Assembly: GCA_030248295.1 (NCBI GenBank)
Contig: JASANH010000895.1
Location: forward strand, 124,001-188,000
Direction of reading: 5' to 3'
Source of the DNA: Mesodorylaimus sp. YZB2_4
Lineage: Eukaryota > Nematoda > Enoplea > Dorylaimida > Dorylaimidae
DNA length: 64,000 bases
This document shows, in pieces, positions 27,052 through 40,499 of the stretch. Position 1 is the stretch's first letter. Every line of letters starts with the position of its first letter. The notes below the pieces were generated by a model. That model worked only from the letters and a program-made list of their open reading frames with translations, was not told the origin of the DNA and ran no database searches. Position numbers and translations under genes: made by a program.

Positions 27052-28090
27052 ATGGGCAACAAACCCGCCACACTCAACCGATTCCAGCATGAAAAGCTGT
27101 TGCACGAGTTCAAGACCTTCTACGGTAGGCAGTGGGTGGGTGAAGAGGGACTCGCATAACTCGCACTCACTGCAGATATGGACGGCGATGGAGTGCTGAC
27201 GTGGAAGGACTTCGAGATTGCCAAAGAAGTAAGCAGCCTGTCTTGGGTGCCTTCAGCTAGGGAGTGTGTAAACAGGTGACCCTTTCACGAATATGCGTTG
27301 ACACTTCAGCGCATCTCAAAATTGAATCGATGGCCACCAGACTCGGAGAAGGTGCTGTCGTGCCAGCAGCTCTATGCGGACATATGGGGCTCATTACAAC
27401 AACTGGCGGACAGAAATGGCGATGGCGCGGTCACAAGCAAAGAATGGGTGGGAAAGGATGGACAGGGGATGGCCAGAGGATAATGCACTATTTTTCAGCT
27501 TAGTATGTGGGAAACGGAAAGGAAAAAGGTTCGCACGGAGACTCCCACCGCAGAGGATTTGCCGCTTTGGGTATACCGCTATCTCGTGCATCGATTCCAC
27601 GTGCTCGATCGCACTGGTATGTTGGCCCTTATGTTAGAAACCAACCACGAGGTCTATGGCCAATCTGATGGCCGACCGTTTCCTCACTCAGGCAGACTGA
27701 ATGTTAGACCGCTTGCTCCTCGGAGCTACAGCAATCGGGCCCTTTGGATATGACATCCTTGTTCTGCTCGTATGAGGTTGCCCACGTAGACACTCTTTCT
27801 GGTAACTAGGTGACGGTGTGATTGATCAAGATGAATTCGAGTATGTCATGAACGAGTTTGGAATACCCGTCTCGGACTGCCGCAAAGCATGGCTAATATT
27901 CAGTCAGGTATTTCTATCCCTTGCCAGCAGTCCTCGTGAGACCCTGACTCCTTTGTAGAATAATACCGTCAGGATCGACTTGAACGTGTTCACTACTTTG
28001 GCTGGCCAATATTTCTTCTCCGAAGATCCCGCTGCGCATGGCAACTTCATCATGGGCCGACTGAGATTTGGGGATGATAAGGCGGTGTGA
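27052..28090 (+). CDS. Calexcitin-like EF-hand calcium-binding protein
   Basis: Calexcitins are invertebrate neuronal or muscle EF-hand proteins that bind calcium. Six exons: 27052-27124, 27176-27228, 27310-27447, 27499-27616, 27810-27907 and 27959-28090; 203 codons plus stop. Three canonical calcium loops are visible: DMDGDGVLTWKDFE across exons 1-2, DRNGDGAVTSKEW in exon 3, and DRTGDGVIDQDEFE across exons 4-5. A fourth, degenerate hand ends with FTTLAGQYFFSEDPAAHGN, matching the calexcitin C-terminal signature. MGNKP at the start gives a Gly2 that could be myristoylated, though there is no clear Ser/Thr at position 6. The protein is near 190 residues in squid and insect relatives. The broader sarcoplasmic calcium-binding protein family is the only real alternative. 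Confidence 0.88.
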
Positions 28091-28353
28091 TATGGGCTGA
28101 GATTCACTGATGGTCTGGATAAAGGATCACTGAACTGGACGGTCCTATTGCCAAACTTCTTGTAACTGAGCACTGTATTTTATGTAAACTGAGCTCTGAG
28201 GAGCCTGCGTATCACATGGTCCAGCTGTGAGTACAAGAAATTCGAGAGGTATAAACGGCAGAAGAGTGTTTCGAGCAGATAGAGCACAGAGGCCTCCTTA
28301 TGATCCTCGAGGCATTCCTGCTTTAGGTCTGATAAGGCAGACGAGCTGAACAG

Positions 28354-29022
28354 ATGGCCGCTTTCACGGCACTCGCTCTACTCGACCAATCTTCGCCAGA
28401 GTCGTCAATGCAAACCAGCAGCCAGGAGATCGTTGGTGTTGCTCGAGCAATGGGCAACAACATCGCCACCACCGATTTGAACCAGTGTTCAACTGTCATC
28501 TCGCCACCAGCGCATTCAGAATTCTTTGAAGAACTTTTGTTAACAGAACGTGAAAAGAATATAATCCAGAAATCGTGGTCGTTCAGTGAACAGTCAACTC
28601 TGTTAAACCTAGGCCAACGTCTATTCCAGAAGATATTCGCCGAAGCACCCGATTCTAAGAACCTATTCCAAAAAGACTTTGACTCGAATCAGTACAATGC
28701 CAGTTTCTACAGGCACATGCGATCGTTCATGAATCTGATTGAATTCGCAGTTTCTAAGATTGATGATGATGATCGAGGTGAGAAATTGTGGCGTACGTGC
28801 TTCGAGGTTGGCAAACGGCACGTTAGGGTGCGCCAGCAAGGATTCAAGGAAGAGTACTGGGCAACGTTCGAACTGGCCATGCTGCAGTGCGTGGTCGATT
28901 GGGAAGGTTCCCATTGCACTCAGCGAAGTGTCGATTCCTGGTCGAAGTTACTGGCATACATTGTCAGGAATATAAGGAGCGGATACAATTATGAACTGGC
29001 CAGAACGCAGTCGTGCGAGTGA
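28354..29022 (+). CDS. Globin with N-terminal extension, intronless ORF
   Basis: A single 222-codon ORF encodes a globin fold after an extension of about 60 residues. The globin region starts near LLTEREKNIIQKSW (helix A) and has LGQRLFQKIFAEAPDSKNLF (helices B/C with the CD1 Phe). The distal E7 His is probably the H of FYRHMRSF and the proximal F8 His the H of VGKRHVRV. It continues with a G-helix YWATFELAMLQCVVDW and ends at about residue 222. A second in-frame ATG at 28450 begins MGNNIATT, a plausible N-myristoylation start as in globin X proteins; starting there removes 32 residues. A 5' exon before 28354 cannot be excluded because an acceptor-like TTTAG sits near 28326. It follows calexcitin by 263 bp on the same strand. 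Confidence 0.88.
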   Translation: MAAFTALALLDQSSPESSMQTSSQEIVGVARAMGNNIATTDLNQCSTVISPPAHSEFFEELLLTEREKNIIQKSWSFSEQSTLLNLGQRLFQKIFAEAPDSKNLFQKDFDSNQYNASFYRHMRSFMNLIEFAVSKIDDDDRGEKLWRTCFEVGKRHVRVRQQGFKEEYWATFELAMLQCVVDWEGSHCTQRSVDSWSKLLAYIVRNIRSGYNYELARTQSCE

Positions 29023-31212
29023 CGGCTGGCCATGGTCGTCAGCAGGTATATTACTGCAGTGTTAGCAAACGTTGTGTCGTGTGAGTGCGATATTGAATGA
29101 CACTATAACCTTGTGTGCGACGGCACTGATGTGATAACAGTCAGTAGTACGCGTGTAATACGATTAGGTTCGTATTACTGGAGGGAATAACCGGTGGAGC
29201 TTTTGCACCGCGCAAAAATACCAGGGTCAACCAAGTCCTCCGATCTGGTCAATGGCTGAAACATCGCCCCGACGGATGACTTTCCCAGGTGCCGTCCCTG
29301 TGCCAGTCAGTCGAGCCTTTACATTTGGAAGCCAACGATTGAGGGGATGCCAGTAAGAAGACACTTACATTGCTTGTCCTTTGCCGGTCCTGGCCTGCTG
29401 CACAAATTCTCTTGATGGACACCGCCAATCAAACCTGACTGTTACTACAGTACAAGGCAGCAGTGTTACGAGCACCTGTACTTCGACACGCAAAGTCACG
29501 ATCCCGACCTTCCAGCACACACCTTATATGAGTGCAGGCCTCTTATTATACCAGTCTGAAAGTCATGAAATGATGACGAACCGAGAGACTGGGTGTGGTT
29601 AATAGCGACAGCACACAATACTGTACAAGTTGCCGCAATCAGCAGTTCATCCCCGCAGGATAGCACGTCTAATGGCTTCGCCTGCGAAGCCTACTGCTTC
29701 CAAGACAGGACAGAATTTTTCTGGTTTCTAAAAAATCCCAGCATATTGCTCTCTTTGACATTTTTCTGACATTTGACACGTGGAGTGGAGTCATAGCTTT
29801 AGGTCCTGCTAGTAAGCTGTGACAAGGCGTTACTGCAGTACAACACCGTTGGCAAATGCTGTCCGTAAGATTCCGCTCAGTCGAGTCAGAAAAACTACAA
29901 AAACCTGCTTTAGCAGCAAGCAAAATTTAACTTTTCCGCCAACAATCTAAAAATTTTATGTCGTCTGGGCAATATGCAAAGTGAAACCCGTCATTTTGCA
30001 CACCACACGCCTTTCAAAAATGTAGATATTTGAAAGGTTTGAGTGGAAGCGTGTATTTCTTCGATCAAAAATGACACTGCACCTGATGCGGGAGTACCTG
30101 CTGTCTATCTAGGACTGAAACAGAATAGATCACTGTTACAGAGACACGTTCTATCCAACTGCCGCAACAAAGCTGACAAAGACTCCAGTCCCAAAATCTC
30201 TCCCTCAAAAAGGGGACCCTTGTGCATGCAAAATCGGATCTGTAATGGGATTGAACGATTGGATGAGATTCAGCTGCAGAAACGAATCAGTCAGTAGTCG
30301 GCAATTTATTTTTCAGGTTCGACCAAATTTTCGGTTAATATTGCTGATATCGGAATGCACCAAACTCGACTTTAGTCCAGGTTACCAGGTAGTAGTTACC
30401 CCAAGATACTTTTGTGGAGACTAGTTAGAACTGACAGCTGTGATTATTTCACTAGCGTGTAACATAGGCTGTATACTGCATATGGTGGGAGTAATGCCCG
30501 CACTCAGTAAGGGGGCACTGAGGGTGATGGCTTTGTGCCTTACAATTAGGGGCCTGCCGCACGCTGAGTGCTCTTACAGGTGAATATTCGACTCGCAGCC
30601 AGGTGAAACATTTCTTGTAGCCCGTGTAGTCCGTTTGCAAGGACTCGAGTGCCTACATGTTCATGACAGGAGTTGATCGTATTGTACATGACAGGAGCTG
30701 ATTACAGTCCCTAATGGATCCGCAATGAGCAAATTACCGGGGATGAGACTGATAACCAACTCAGCTCCAATTCGCTCGCACGCCTTCTTACCCAGTAACT
30801 TCAAAGCTTAGTAAAATTCGAGCCTGGCAGGACCAGAAGTTACAGCAAGACCTTCCCCACACGCCGCAATAACGTAGTGACGAATCACAATAAGACAGAT
30901 CTTGGCAACATGGGCTTTCGATCCTGTGAGAATGAACGATTAGCTACAATAGTTTCCCAGCGCAGGGACGAAAGTTATCAATGGCTCGAGATCCCTCAGG
31001 TTGAGAGGACGTTTATCTCCCTTCGAAGTCCACACACTCAAGGGCCATTCAGGGTCATGGAGGTCACCAATGGCATTCAATTTTTTTTCAAACTGAAGCG
31101 TGAAGTCGGAGAGGTGAGTACTCGTTCTACTGTTCTACCTATAGGTACTCAATGCATAGGTGTTTGTGTGATATAATTGCTGTCACTGCTGTGATCGGGT
31201 AGAGTGTAAAGA
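29023..31212. other. Gene-free stretch downstream of globin
   Basis: About 2.2 kb without convincing exons. It holds a short perfect hairpin (GGCTTCGCC TGCGAAGCC at about 29674-29692), a degenerate tRNA-derived SINE near 30500-30670, and a direct repeat of CATGACAGGAGYTGAT at about 30663 and 30690. Confidence 0.5.
30500..30670 (+). repeat. Degenerate tRNA-derived SINE, copy 1
   Basis: The segment TTACAGGTGAATATTCGACTC (about 30575) followed by a CATTTC...GTAGCCCGTGTAGTCCG tail and CTCGAGTGC...ACATG matches the better-preserved SINE at 39168-39330 in order and spacing. The TTCGACTC word is a polymerase III B-box core. Similarity is partial, so the borders are approximate. Confidence 0.5.
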
Positions 31213-31320
31213 ATGCAACAGACGGTCCCAAAATCATTCTGGCCAGTAGAGCGTGTAGTGCAGTCGAGTGCGGAGGTTCCTTTTCACCCGAGACGTCGGC
31301 TGGTCGTGAGCACAGAAAGG

Positions 31321-32511
31321 ATGACTACGCGAGCCAAAGAAGTTCGAGATCCGGACCGATTCATCGCCCTCAACGAAATCGTGGACGGACGATGGCAAGT
31401 GGTACGTGTTCTGGGTGAGGGGGGATTCGGAGCCGTCTATGAGGTCAAGGACGCCAAGGCCAATTCTGATGAAACATTCGCCATGAAGGTAGGCCATAAA
31501 TACTGGCTGTGGATGCCATGAGGGAGGAAGGGGGGTTGCTTGCAGGTTGAATCAACGAAGGCGCCATCTCATGAGCAGGTTCTCAAAATGGACGTGAACA
31601 TTTTGCGTCGATTGCGAGCCAAGTCATCGCAGCACTTCACCAAGTTCGTGACCGTCGGCAAGACGGATCGGGTGCACTACATGGTGACGTCATTGGTTGG
31701 CCCCAACCTGAACGATCTCAAGCGAAGATGTAAGGGAAAGTTCAGGCCGAGGACGGTAGCGCACGTGGCGATCGGCAGCCTGCAAGGCCTCAAGGAAATG
31801 CACGAGATTAAGTGTGTGGGCCTGGCTCTCTCCCGGCACATACCTATAGCTTGTTCCCCTTTCAGCTACCTCCATCGCGACATCAAACCACCAAACTTGG
31901 CCATCGGCCGGCCGCCCAAGTACCGCGAGCTGTATTTGCTCGACTTCGGCCTTTGTCGGCAATACAGGCACGACGACGGCCGACTGCGACGTCCTCGCGA
32001 ACGCGCCGGATTCCGCGGAACGATGCGCTACGCCTCGATAACGTGTCACCGAAACGAGGAGACCTCGAGGGTGGACGACCTGTGGTCTTGGCTGTACGTC
32101 ATGATCGAGTTGACCGTCAGTCGGCTGCCATGGGAAGAGGAGATGCTCGCCGTAAGTGTGCACTCGTAAGGGTCCGGCGCCGCAAGTCGCCGAGCTGACT
32201 AACCAATGTCTGGCTAAGGGTTTTAACGTTATTTCCAGGCTCGCACGCTGCCCATGAGAGAACAGATCAAACGAGTGGGTGCCATGAAAGAGGAAATGAA
32301 CGGGCATCCAGAAGACCTAATGAACGGGTGCCCAGTCGAGTTTCTCGAACTGCATGATCACATTTCGAAGCTGTCCTACGCCTCCGACCCCGACTACGAC
32401 CTGCTTGAGAAATCCATGCGAAAGTTGGAAGATCGTCGAAAGAAGCCAGAAAAAGACGGCGATCAGCTGGAGTGGGAAGAATTTCTCGAGGCCGACCGTG
32501 GAAAGGCCTAG
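31321..32511 (+). CDS. CK1-superfamily kinase, tau-tubulin kinase-like
   Basis: Serine/threonine kinase of the casein kinase 1/TTBK group. Four exons: 31321-31488, 31546-31811, 31866-32151 and 32239-32511; 330 codons plus stop. The 54-bp intron 31812-31865 joins HEI-N-YLHRD in frame. Visible motifs: glycine loop VLGEGGFGAVYEV, VAIK-type lysine in FAMKVESTKA, catalytic loop YLHRDIKPPNLAIG, LLDFGLCRQY, and the group-specific RERAGFRGTMRYASITCHRN plus DDLWSWLYVMIEL, close to TTBK GTVRYASVNAHKN and DDLWSLFYML. The region after the kinase domain is short and acidic/basic (EKDGDQLEWEEFLEADRGKA), without the long TTBK tail, so this is a compact member like the expanded sets in nematodes. An in-frame ATG at 31213 would add 36 residues. 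Confidence 0.92.
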
Positions 32512-33800
32512 TGCCCTTGTCGAAGAGTCGGTGATCGTGAGAGCTAGGTCGATTCCTTTCCTCGGCGTCGTGCTGTCCGGATGTCGCTTTGTACTGTGTC
32601 TTGTTACTACTGCGCTAGAATCGGACGCGGGGCTGAGAAAATTGACAGCCACTGCAATGTAAGCCCAGATGCTGGGACCTTGGACCTTGCACAAGCATAA
32701 TGTTGTACCCTCCGTGGCCAACCTTCTCATACATTCTCATACTCTACTCGGTTCTTTCCCGTATTTTGTATGGTTGAGTTTGCATTCTTTGAAATGAGTG
32801 GTGTGACGTACTATGTTCTATGCTCACGTGACGGCAGGCCCGGGCTTATCTTACAAGTGAGCGGTCCAAGGTCTATAGCTCAAGCCAGGTAGAAAGGCTT
32901 AATCCGGCAGGGTATCGATCGCCAAGGCCCCGGCTCCTACAACAACCTCTCAGGCGTGAACTCCGCGCCTCTGGGTGCCTGCAATTGCTCTGTGCAGTCA
33001 TACATTAGCCTGGGTGCTGGTCGAATGCACCCAGTCCTAAGATGCCCACGCTGGCGACAGCTCCACTGGCGATGGCACAGTAAAGACTTCAGTCAGCACC
33101 AGAGGACCCTTCACGAAGTCAACCCGCGGATTCACCCACAGGCAAATCCGCGGACGAACCTAGTTCCCCCTCGAGTCAACTCCTGGACTATTCCAGCATG
33201 AACCAAAGGAAACGATGACCGCAGGGGCCCTTTGAGAGTATGCTAATCGAAGTCCCTGGCTGGCGCCTGACCCACACCACAGGTCTGCCAAATGGGTTGG
33301 ACAAATACGAAGGATGTCTACCCGCAAATTCGGAACGAACGGACGGAAACGAATCGAGTGAAAACAAGCAGGGGAGAGCCCTGATCTCTCCCGGCAGCCT
33401 GTTCTTATACTGCCCTGGCTCCTCCCCACCAGCCAAGCCAAGTGCCACAACCACACCCCTCGCCACAAGTCACAACAATACAAGTCCAGAGCTCGCAATT
33501 GCATTACGGTAGTCTTTTTTGCTTGCATAGATCGTAGACAAACTTTAGCGTGGCAGATCGTGAGTGAGCTGAGGTCATTGCGCGCGATGCTCCTGCCCAT
33601 GTTCATGGTTCAGAAGCAACAGGTGGTCAACAGGTGAATGTGAAGCAGTGTAAGAAAGCCACGAGACTGGCCCTCATCACCTGTGTGGTGGGTCGACCGT
33701 TGTCAGTGCGAGGTGCTGTCAGTGCAAGATCGGTCGGTTGGTGGTTGTGTCTGTGCAGTGCGAGCGGAGTATCTGTTTCGTGGCCAGTGATCAAGACGCC
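32512..33800. other. Kinase-PDZ gene intergenic region
   Basis: About 1.3 kb. Plus- and minus-strand ORFs here overlap each other and match no family I recognise. Probably the 3' flank of the kinase and the promoter of the PDZ gene. Confidence 0.5.
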
Positions 33801-34959
33801 ATGGATGACGACGAATACGACTTCGGGTAGGCCCTTGCTGTTTGCGGGACATAGTGTTTATGTTGTTGATTTTAGAGCGCCGAAACGCGGAGTCAAGACG
33901 CCGCCAACCGAGAGGAAGGCGGGAGCCGCCAGGGGAACTGAGTGAGCAGCAAATTTCGTTTCACGATTTTGCAATTATTGCGCTGATCTTTTCAGATCGT
34001 TGCAGTTGTCGGATCTGCTGAATCCATACAAGTACGCTCTGACGCGACTTGAAGTGAAGCGGGATCATGGTCAATCGTTTGGCTTCGAAGCGAACCTGGT
34101 GGCCAGTGGCGTGCTCAAGGTGACCAAAGTGGAAGAGGGAAAAGCGGCCGCCAGTGCTGGGATCGAAAAGGACACGTACATACTGGCCATCGATGGGAAG
34201 CGGATCAAGACGGAGGCCGAGTTCAAGGCCATCGACAACATCAAGCGAGACGTCATCCGCGTGGCTGTGGCCAAGCAACGGCCGTCGCAGCTGCAGCCCG
34301 GTTCGTTCCCGCTGCCATCATACGTTAGCAAGAAAGCGGGTTATGAATACCACTTGTTCAGGTTGGCGATTTGGAAAAGTTGCATTAACCGATAATGAGT
34401 TTGGGATTTTCAGACTGGACCCGACGGATGGCACGCGAGTGGGCACAGGCATCAGCGAGAAGGACGGTAGCGTGAGCGTGACCCAAGTGCTGGAGAGCAG
34501 CGCCGGTCACAAGGCCGGAGTGAAAGTGGGCGATCACCTCGTGATGGTCGACGAGGGACGCGTGGAAAATCGAGAAAACTGCAAAACCCTGGTGCAGCAG
34601 AGTCTCGGCAACCCGTTCGACGTGATCGTGGAACGCATCATACCGCCTCCCCCTCCAGTGAGCCCACGTGTTCTCATATTGTTTTAGGTCACCAAATCAC
34701 TTTATACTTCATGCAGAAACCAGCGCCGCCGCCTCCCCCGCCAGACCCGAACGCGGGTGACCCATCGGCCGGCGTGCCGCAGACACCGACTGACGTTTCG
34801 CTGTTCTTGGACACGAAGATGAACAAGACGCTGGGCAGCATCCGCCAGTCGAAGAGGACGAGAAAGGGCAAGGGTCAACGGCCGAGTCGCGCCGTGGCCT
34901 CGGTCAGGATCGACAAGCAAGTCAAGAAGACCAAACTGTTCCAGAACCAGAAGAAGTAG
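33801..34959 (+). CDS. Small tandem-PDZ protein with proline-rich linker
   Basis: Five exons: 33801-33826, 33876-33941, 33996-34361, 34414-34657 and 34717-34959; 314 codons plus stop, all in frame. The short acidic start MDDDEYDFG leads into a basic segment, then PDZ 1 (ALTRLEVKRDHGQSFGFEAN ... AAASAGIEKDTYILAIDGKR) with an unusual SFGF carboxylate-binding loop. PDZ 2 follows (HLFRLDPTDGTRVGTGISEK ... AGHKAGVKVGDHLVMVDEGR), whose GTGI loop is also atypical. A polyproline linker (PPPPP and PPPPPPP, split by the last intron) precedes a Lys/Arg-rich tail ending KKTKLFQNQKK. PDZ domains bind C-terminal peptides; the proline tract could bind SH3 or profilin. The exact family is not recognised. No membrane segment is seen. 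Confidence 0.8.
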
Positions 34960-35826
34960 CCCGAGAGTCTCGATCGAGTGTTCTGATGTTCAGCATGGTT
35001 GAACGGGTTCGTGTTCTGTGAGCAGCTGATCTACGCTCGTTGGTCAAAGGTGGCAGTGAGGGTGGAAGGTGCCCACATGACTTGCTTGCGCTTCGCTCTC
35101 CGCATGGGCAAACCATACCAATGTACCAGCGGGTGTCTTGTCTGGGCTCATGCAGTCGTTGGCGAGGTGCGCCTGGACTGCCCCTGACATGACAGCCATG
35201 GACGCACGGTATCTAATCAGGGCGCTCAATCACACGCGAGAATTCCAGTTGGATAATCTTCCACTAAGGAAGGATTCAGGCCTCGGTTGATTACGTAGGT
35301 GCGCACTTGAATGTGTTCGACTCACGGCCACTCTTCACCCCTGGTGCATTTGGTGGTAGTAAACGTGATCGCCAGCGGTCACCCAACTTCTCCCATCGCA
35401 GTTGCCAACCATCAGCTCAGTTTCTTCACCAACAATACAGCCACTGGGCACACTGACACAAGCGAGTTTATCAACGATCATATTCGCACGCCAGGTGCAA
35501 TACAATAGGAACAGTGAAAAATAACACGTAACAATCTCATCTCCGCACAAGACCACTACACACAATGCAATACTTTTGTACACCTAGGTCAGCCAAGCTT
35601 CAATAAAGGGCGCACCAAAGTCATGAAATATGCCACATACAAAAGTGCAAAGACTTTCCTAGTCACAGAAACATTCTCTTCTCTAAAACGTGCAACCTTG
35701 GGACTGTAGCCAACAGCACAGAAAAATATATCACGCAATGCACATTTCGCAACATACACAACGCAAATAGAAAGTGAAAGAGTGAAAGATAAAGGAGGCT
35801 AGGAAAGTAGATAATACTTCCGGGGG
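34960..35826. other. Convergent 3' flanks of PDZ gene and JNK
   Basis: The region lies between two convergent stop codons. A plus-strand AATAAA at 35600-35605 could serve the PDZ gene, giving a 3' UTR of about 650 nt. No other gene is seen. Confidence 0.5.
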
Positions 35827-38233
<2,407 letters not shown>

Positions 38234-38966
38234 TGCAAAATTAGTTGCTATCTGCAGACAGCTTTCGTCAGCGGACTATGTCAGCTAGGGCAGCACGTGC
38301 ACTAACTTGCAATGCCAACCCAAACATCGCACACGGTCGCTGACGATAGCGCAATAAAACGAGTATAATAGCTGCGAAAGTTACTAACAGGTTTTTAGTA
38401 AGAGTTGCGCAATCGTCCCAGAGTGCGCCAAAGTGCAATGGGGAGGCATATCTTTGAAGCACTGATCATGCGCACTGCATGCTGACCGACCCAAAAAGCT
38501 AAAATTTTAAACGGCAGATGTTTGAATCAAACATTTCAGGTTCTCCGCGACAGATGTCAGTGTATAAATAGGTACTGCAGGTCTGTTTTTTACTATCGTA
38601 AACTGTTCCATTTGCACTCGATCAAGGATAAAACGCAGGAAAAATCTGCTTCTCTGTGCTAAACAAACGTATCATTTGTGCACTCCGATTAACCTTTGCG
38701 ACAGGAAGCGGTTGTAGACATCAGACATCCGATCCACTGACGACGTCAGCGCTAACAGAAAACACCGCGCTGAAGGGGTAGTTTTTCTTTTAGCCGTGTA
38801 ATGGAACGCGGAAAATTGCCACCCGCAGCCTTTGTCGCAGGTACGCAAAGATGTCTGCTAGCGGCGCTCAGAGCAAAAAATCATCAGTCGGATCATCCGA
38901 TAGCGATATGGGGCGCTTTGTGGCAGACTGATTCATGTCGATTTTTATTTCCAGTAAAACCCTTTA
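38234..38966. other. JNK upstream region
   Basis: JNK 5' flank and presumptive promoter. There is a TATAAATA word at about 38563-38570 on the plus strand, pointing away from JNK. No exon is recognised. Confidence 0.45.
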
Positions 38967-39097
38967 AGGCGCATTTATAGTCGACAAAATTTCTACACCT
39001 ACCCCTAGGGTAGGAGTAATAGCACACGCTTAAGTGTATGGCCATTACACCGACCCTAGGGGTAGGAGTAGAAATTTTGTCGGCTATAAATGCGCCT
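38967..39097. mobile_element. PIF/Harbinger-like MITE with TTA target duplication
   Basis: This 131-bp element is almost entirely a foldback. The left arm starts AGGCGCATTTATAGTCGAC and the right arm ends with its near-perfect complement GGCTATAAATGCGCCT; the arms of about 45 bp differ at only a few sites. TTA is directly repeated at 38964-38966 and 39098-39100. A 3-bp TTA/TAA duplication is characteristic of PIF/Harbinger. The element is too short to encode a transposase. Confidence 0.8.
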
Positions 39098-39167
39098 TTA
39101 TAGATGTAGCCTATAAAAGACCTATTTGGTTCGCTGATTGTGGGCCGAGTAGTAATGCTGGAGAACA

Positions 39168-39330
39168 CTCGTGGCCTGGTGGGTTAGGCGTCTGCCTTTC
39201 ACGTCAGGTGCGCAGTTACAGGCGAGTGTTCGACTCGCGGGCCGGTAAATCATTTCGTGTAAAATATGTCCCTTCACCCTCGAGTGCGCATAAGCGTTCG
39301 GTGATGTGGTAACACATGAACGTGAACATA
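39168..39330 (+). repeat. tRNA-derived SINE, copy 2
   Basis: The head looks like a tRNA: GGCCTGGTGGGTTAGGCG (A box), an anticodon-loop-like CTTTCAC, and AGTGTTCGACTCGC (B box) followed by GGGCCGG. A non-tRNA tail follows (ATTTCGTGTAAAATATG, then CTCGAGTGC and ACACATGAACG). The tail is shared with the copy near 30.6 kb, so this is a SINE family and not a functional tRNA. The anticodon stem has mismatches and no CCA-proximal stem is intact. Confidence 0.65.
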
Positions 39331-39448
39331 CGCTAAAAAAAGTCCCAATCGTAGCCCTGGACTTTAGCTGAGGGCTTAGGCTTTGGCTTACGTTAGTCTA
39401 CGCCTACGCTGCTCAATACGCAAAACGCTGAGCAATTAAAGGCGCTGG

Positions 39449-40499
39449 CCAGGGTCGACCATACCGAATTTTTTGACCATACCCGTACCTGGGGCCTGGT
39501 ACGGCCGTGCCGTACCGTACCGTGCCGTAAAAAAAAACTCCATCTTGGCAGCCAGAAAAATTCGAAAATTTTTTTAATAGATCGTATAGATGTTTTAAGT
39601 AAGGCTTTCTAGCTTTCTAGTTTAAGGCTTTCTAGCTCTGGTGTGCATCTCGAAAGTTGTCATGCCTAATATATTCATCCACTACTTCGCTGTGAACAGT
39701 TTGATCAACGTCCTTGATACATTATTGTAACCAAGAACAGCAATGAAGTATGGATAAGAGCCCAAAATCTTTGACTTTAAAGAGGTCTCCACTCCTTTGA
39801 TATCGCAGATTAGCAGAAATCCTTCGACTCTACCTTGCTGTTGTATCTATAGAAGGGTCTTTGAACTCATGATCTACAACTCATTTCATATGAGACCATG
39901 GTATAAATCTGTGCCGTGACTATGCACATGCTGTAGTTGATCCAGAAGCCTCCTGCTTCGATGTCTTGCGCAAAGATGCCAACAAAATTTTTGAATAGAA
40001 TGGATGAGAGAACATTGCAGAAAACATCCGTCGAAATTTGATCGACATTGGGCTTCCTAACCAGCGCTTCGAAAAATTGAAGGCAAGGAATTAAGTCTTT
40101 CATGTACGAAACCATAGCATGGTAGGCGATGCAGTAACAGCGACTCCATGAATGCCCACATTTCAGTTCAAGAAAGCAGAATTTTTAGCAGCACTTGGTA
40201 GAATTCATAAGGATCACAGCCCCACAGCCAGCCTAGCATCGGGATCATAAAATAAAATGCTCTGCAGTAAATACTTGAAGGTCACTATTTTAGATATCTG
40301 ACAATAGTTTGGGAGTATAAATTAATAGCTGCTGAATTATCTTCATAAAAATTAGCCGCTTTGAAGCGACTGAATGTACGCCAGCGCTAAATTACACACA
40401 AAATATCATAAAACTCGGTTCGGCCGTACCGGCCTTTTTTCAGTGCAGTACCTGTACCGTACCGTACGACCCCCGGTGCGGTGGTGCGGTCGACCCTGG
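39449..40499 (-). mobile_element. hAT-like non-autonomous transposon, copy A
   Basis: This 1051-bp element has perfect 12-bp terminal inverted repeats, CCAGGGTCGACC and GGTCGACCCTGG. The 8-bp duplication GGCGCTGG is perfect at 39441-39448 and 40500-40507. An 8-bp duplication with a CAGGG-type end indicates the hAT superfamily. Sub-terminal GGTAC/GTACC arrays line both ends. The interior matches copy B (48842-49881) almost base for base in reverse orientation. It carries an 82-codon minus-strand ORF (39867-40115) shared with B that I cannot assign to a transposase, so transposition would need an enzyme supplied elsewhere. Confidence 0.9.

Noticed and set aside
39168..39245. Functional tRNA gene
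   Set aside because: The stems contain mismatches and a related tail-bearing copy exists at 30.6 kb, so it is a SINE head.
39867..40115. 82-codon ORF as a host gene
   Set aside because: The same frame occurs in the second hAT-like copy with later divergence; it is part of the transposon.
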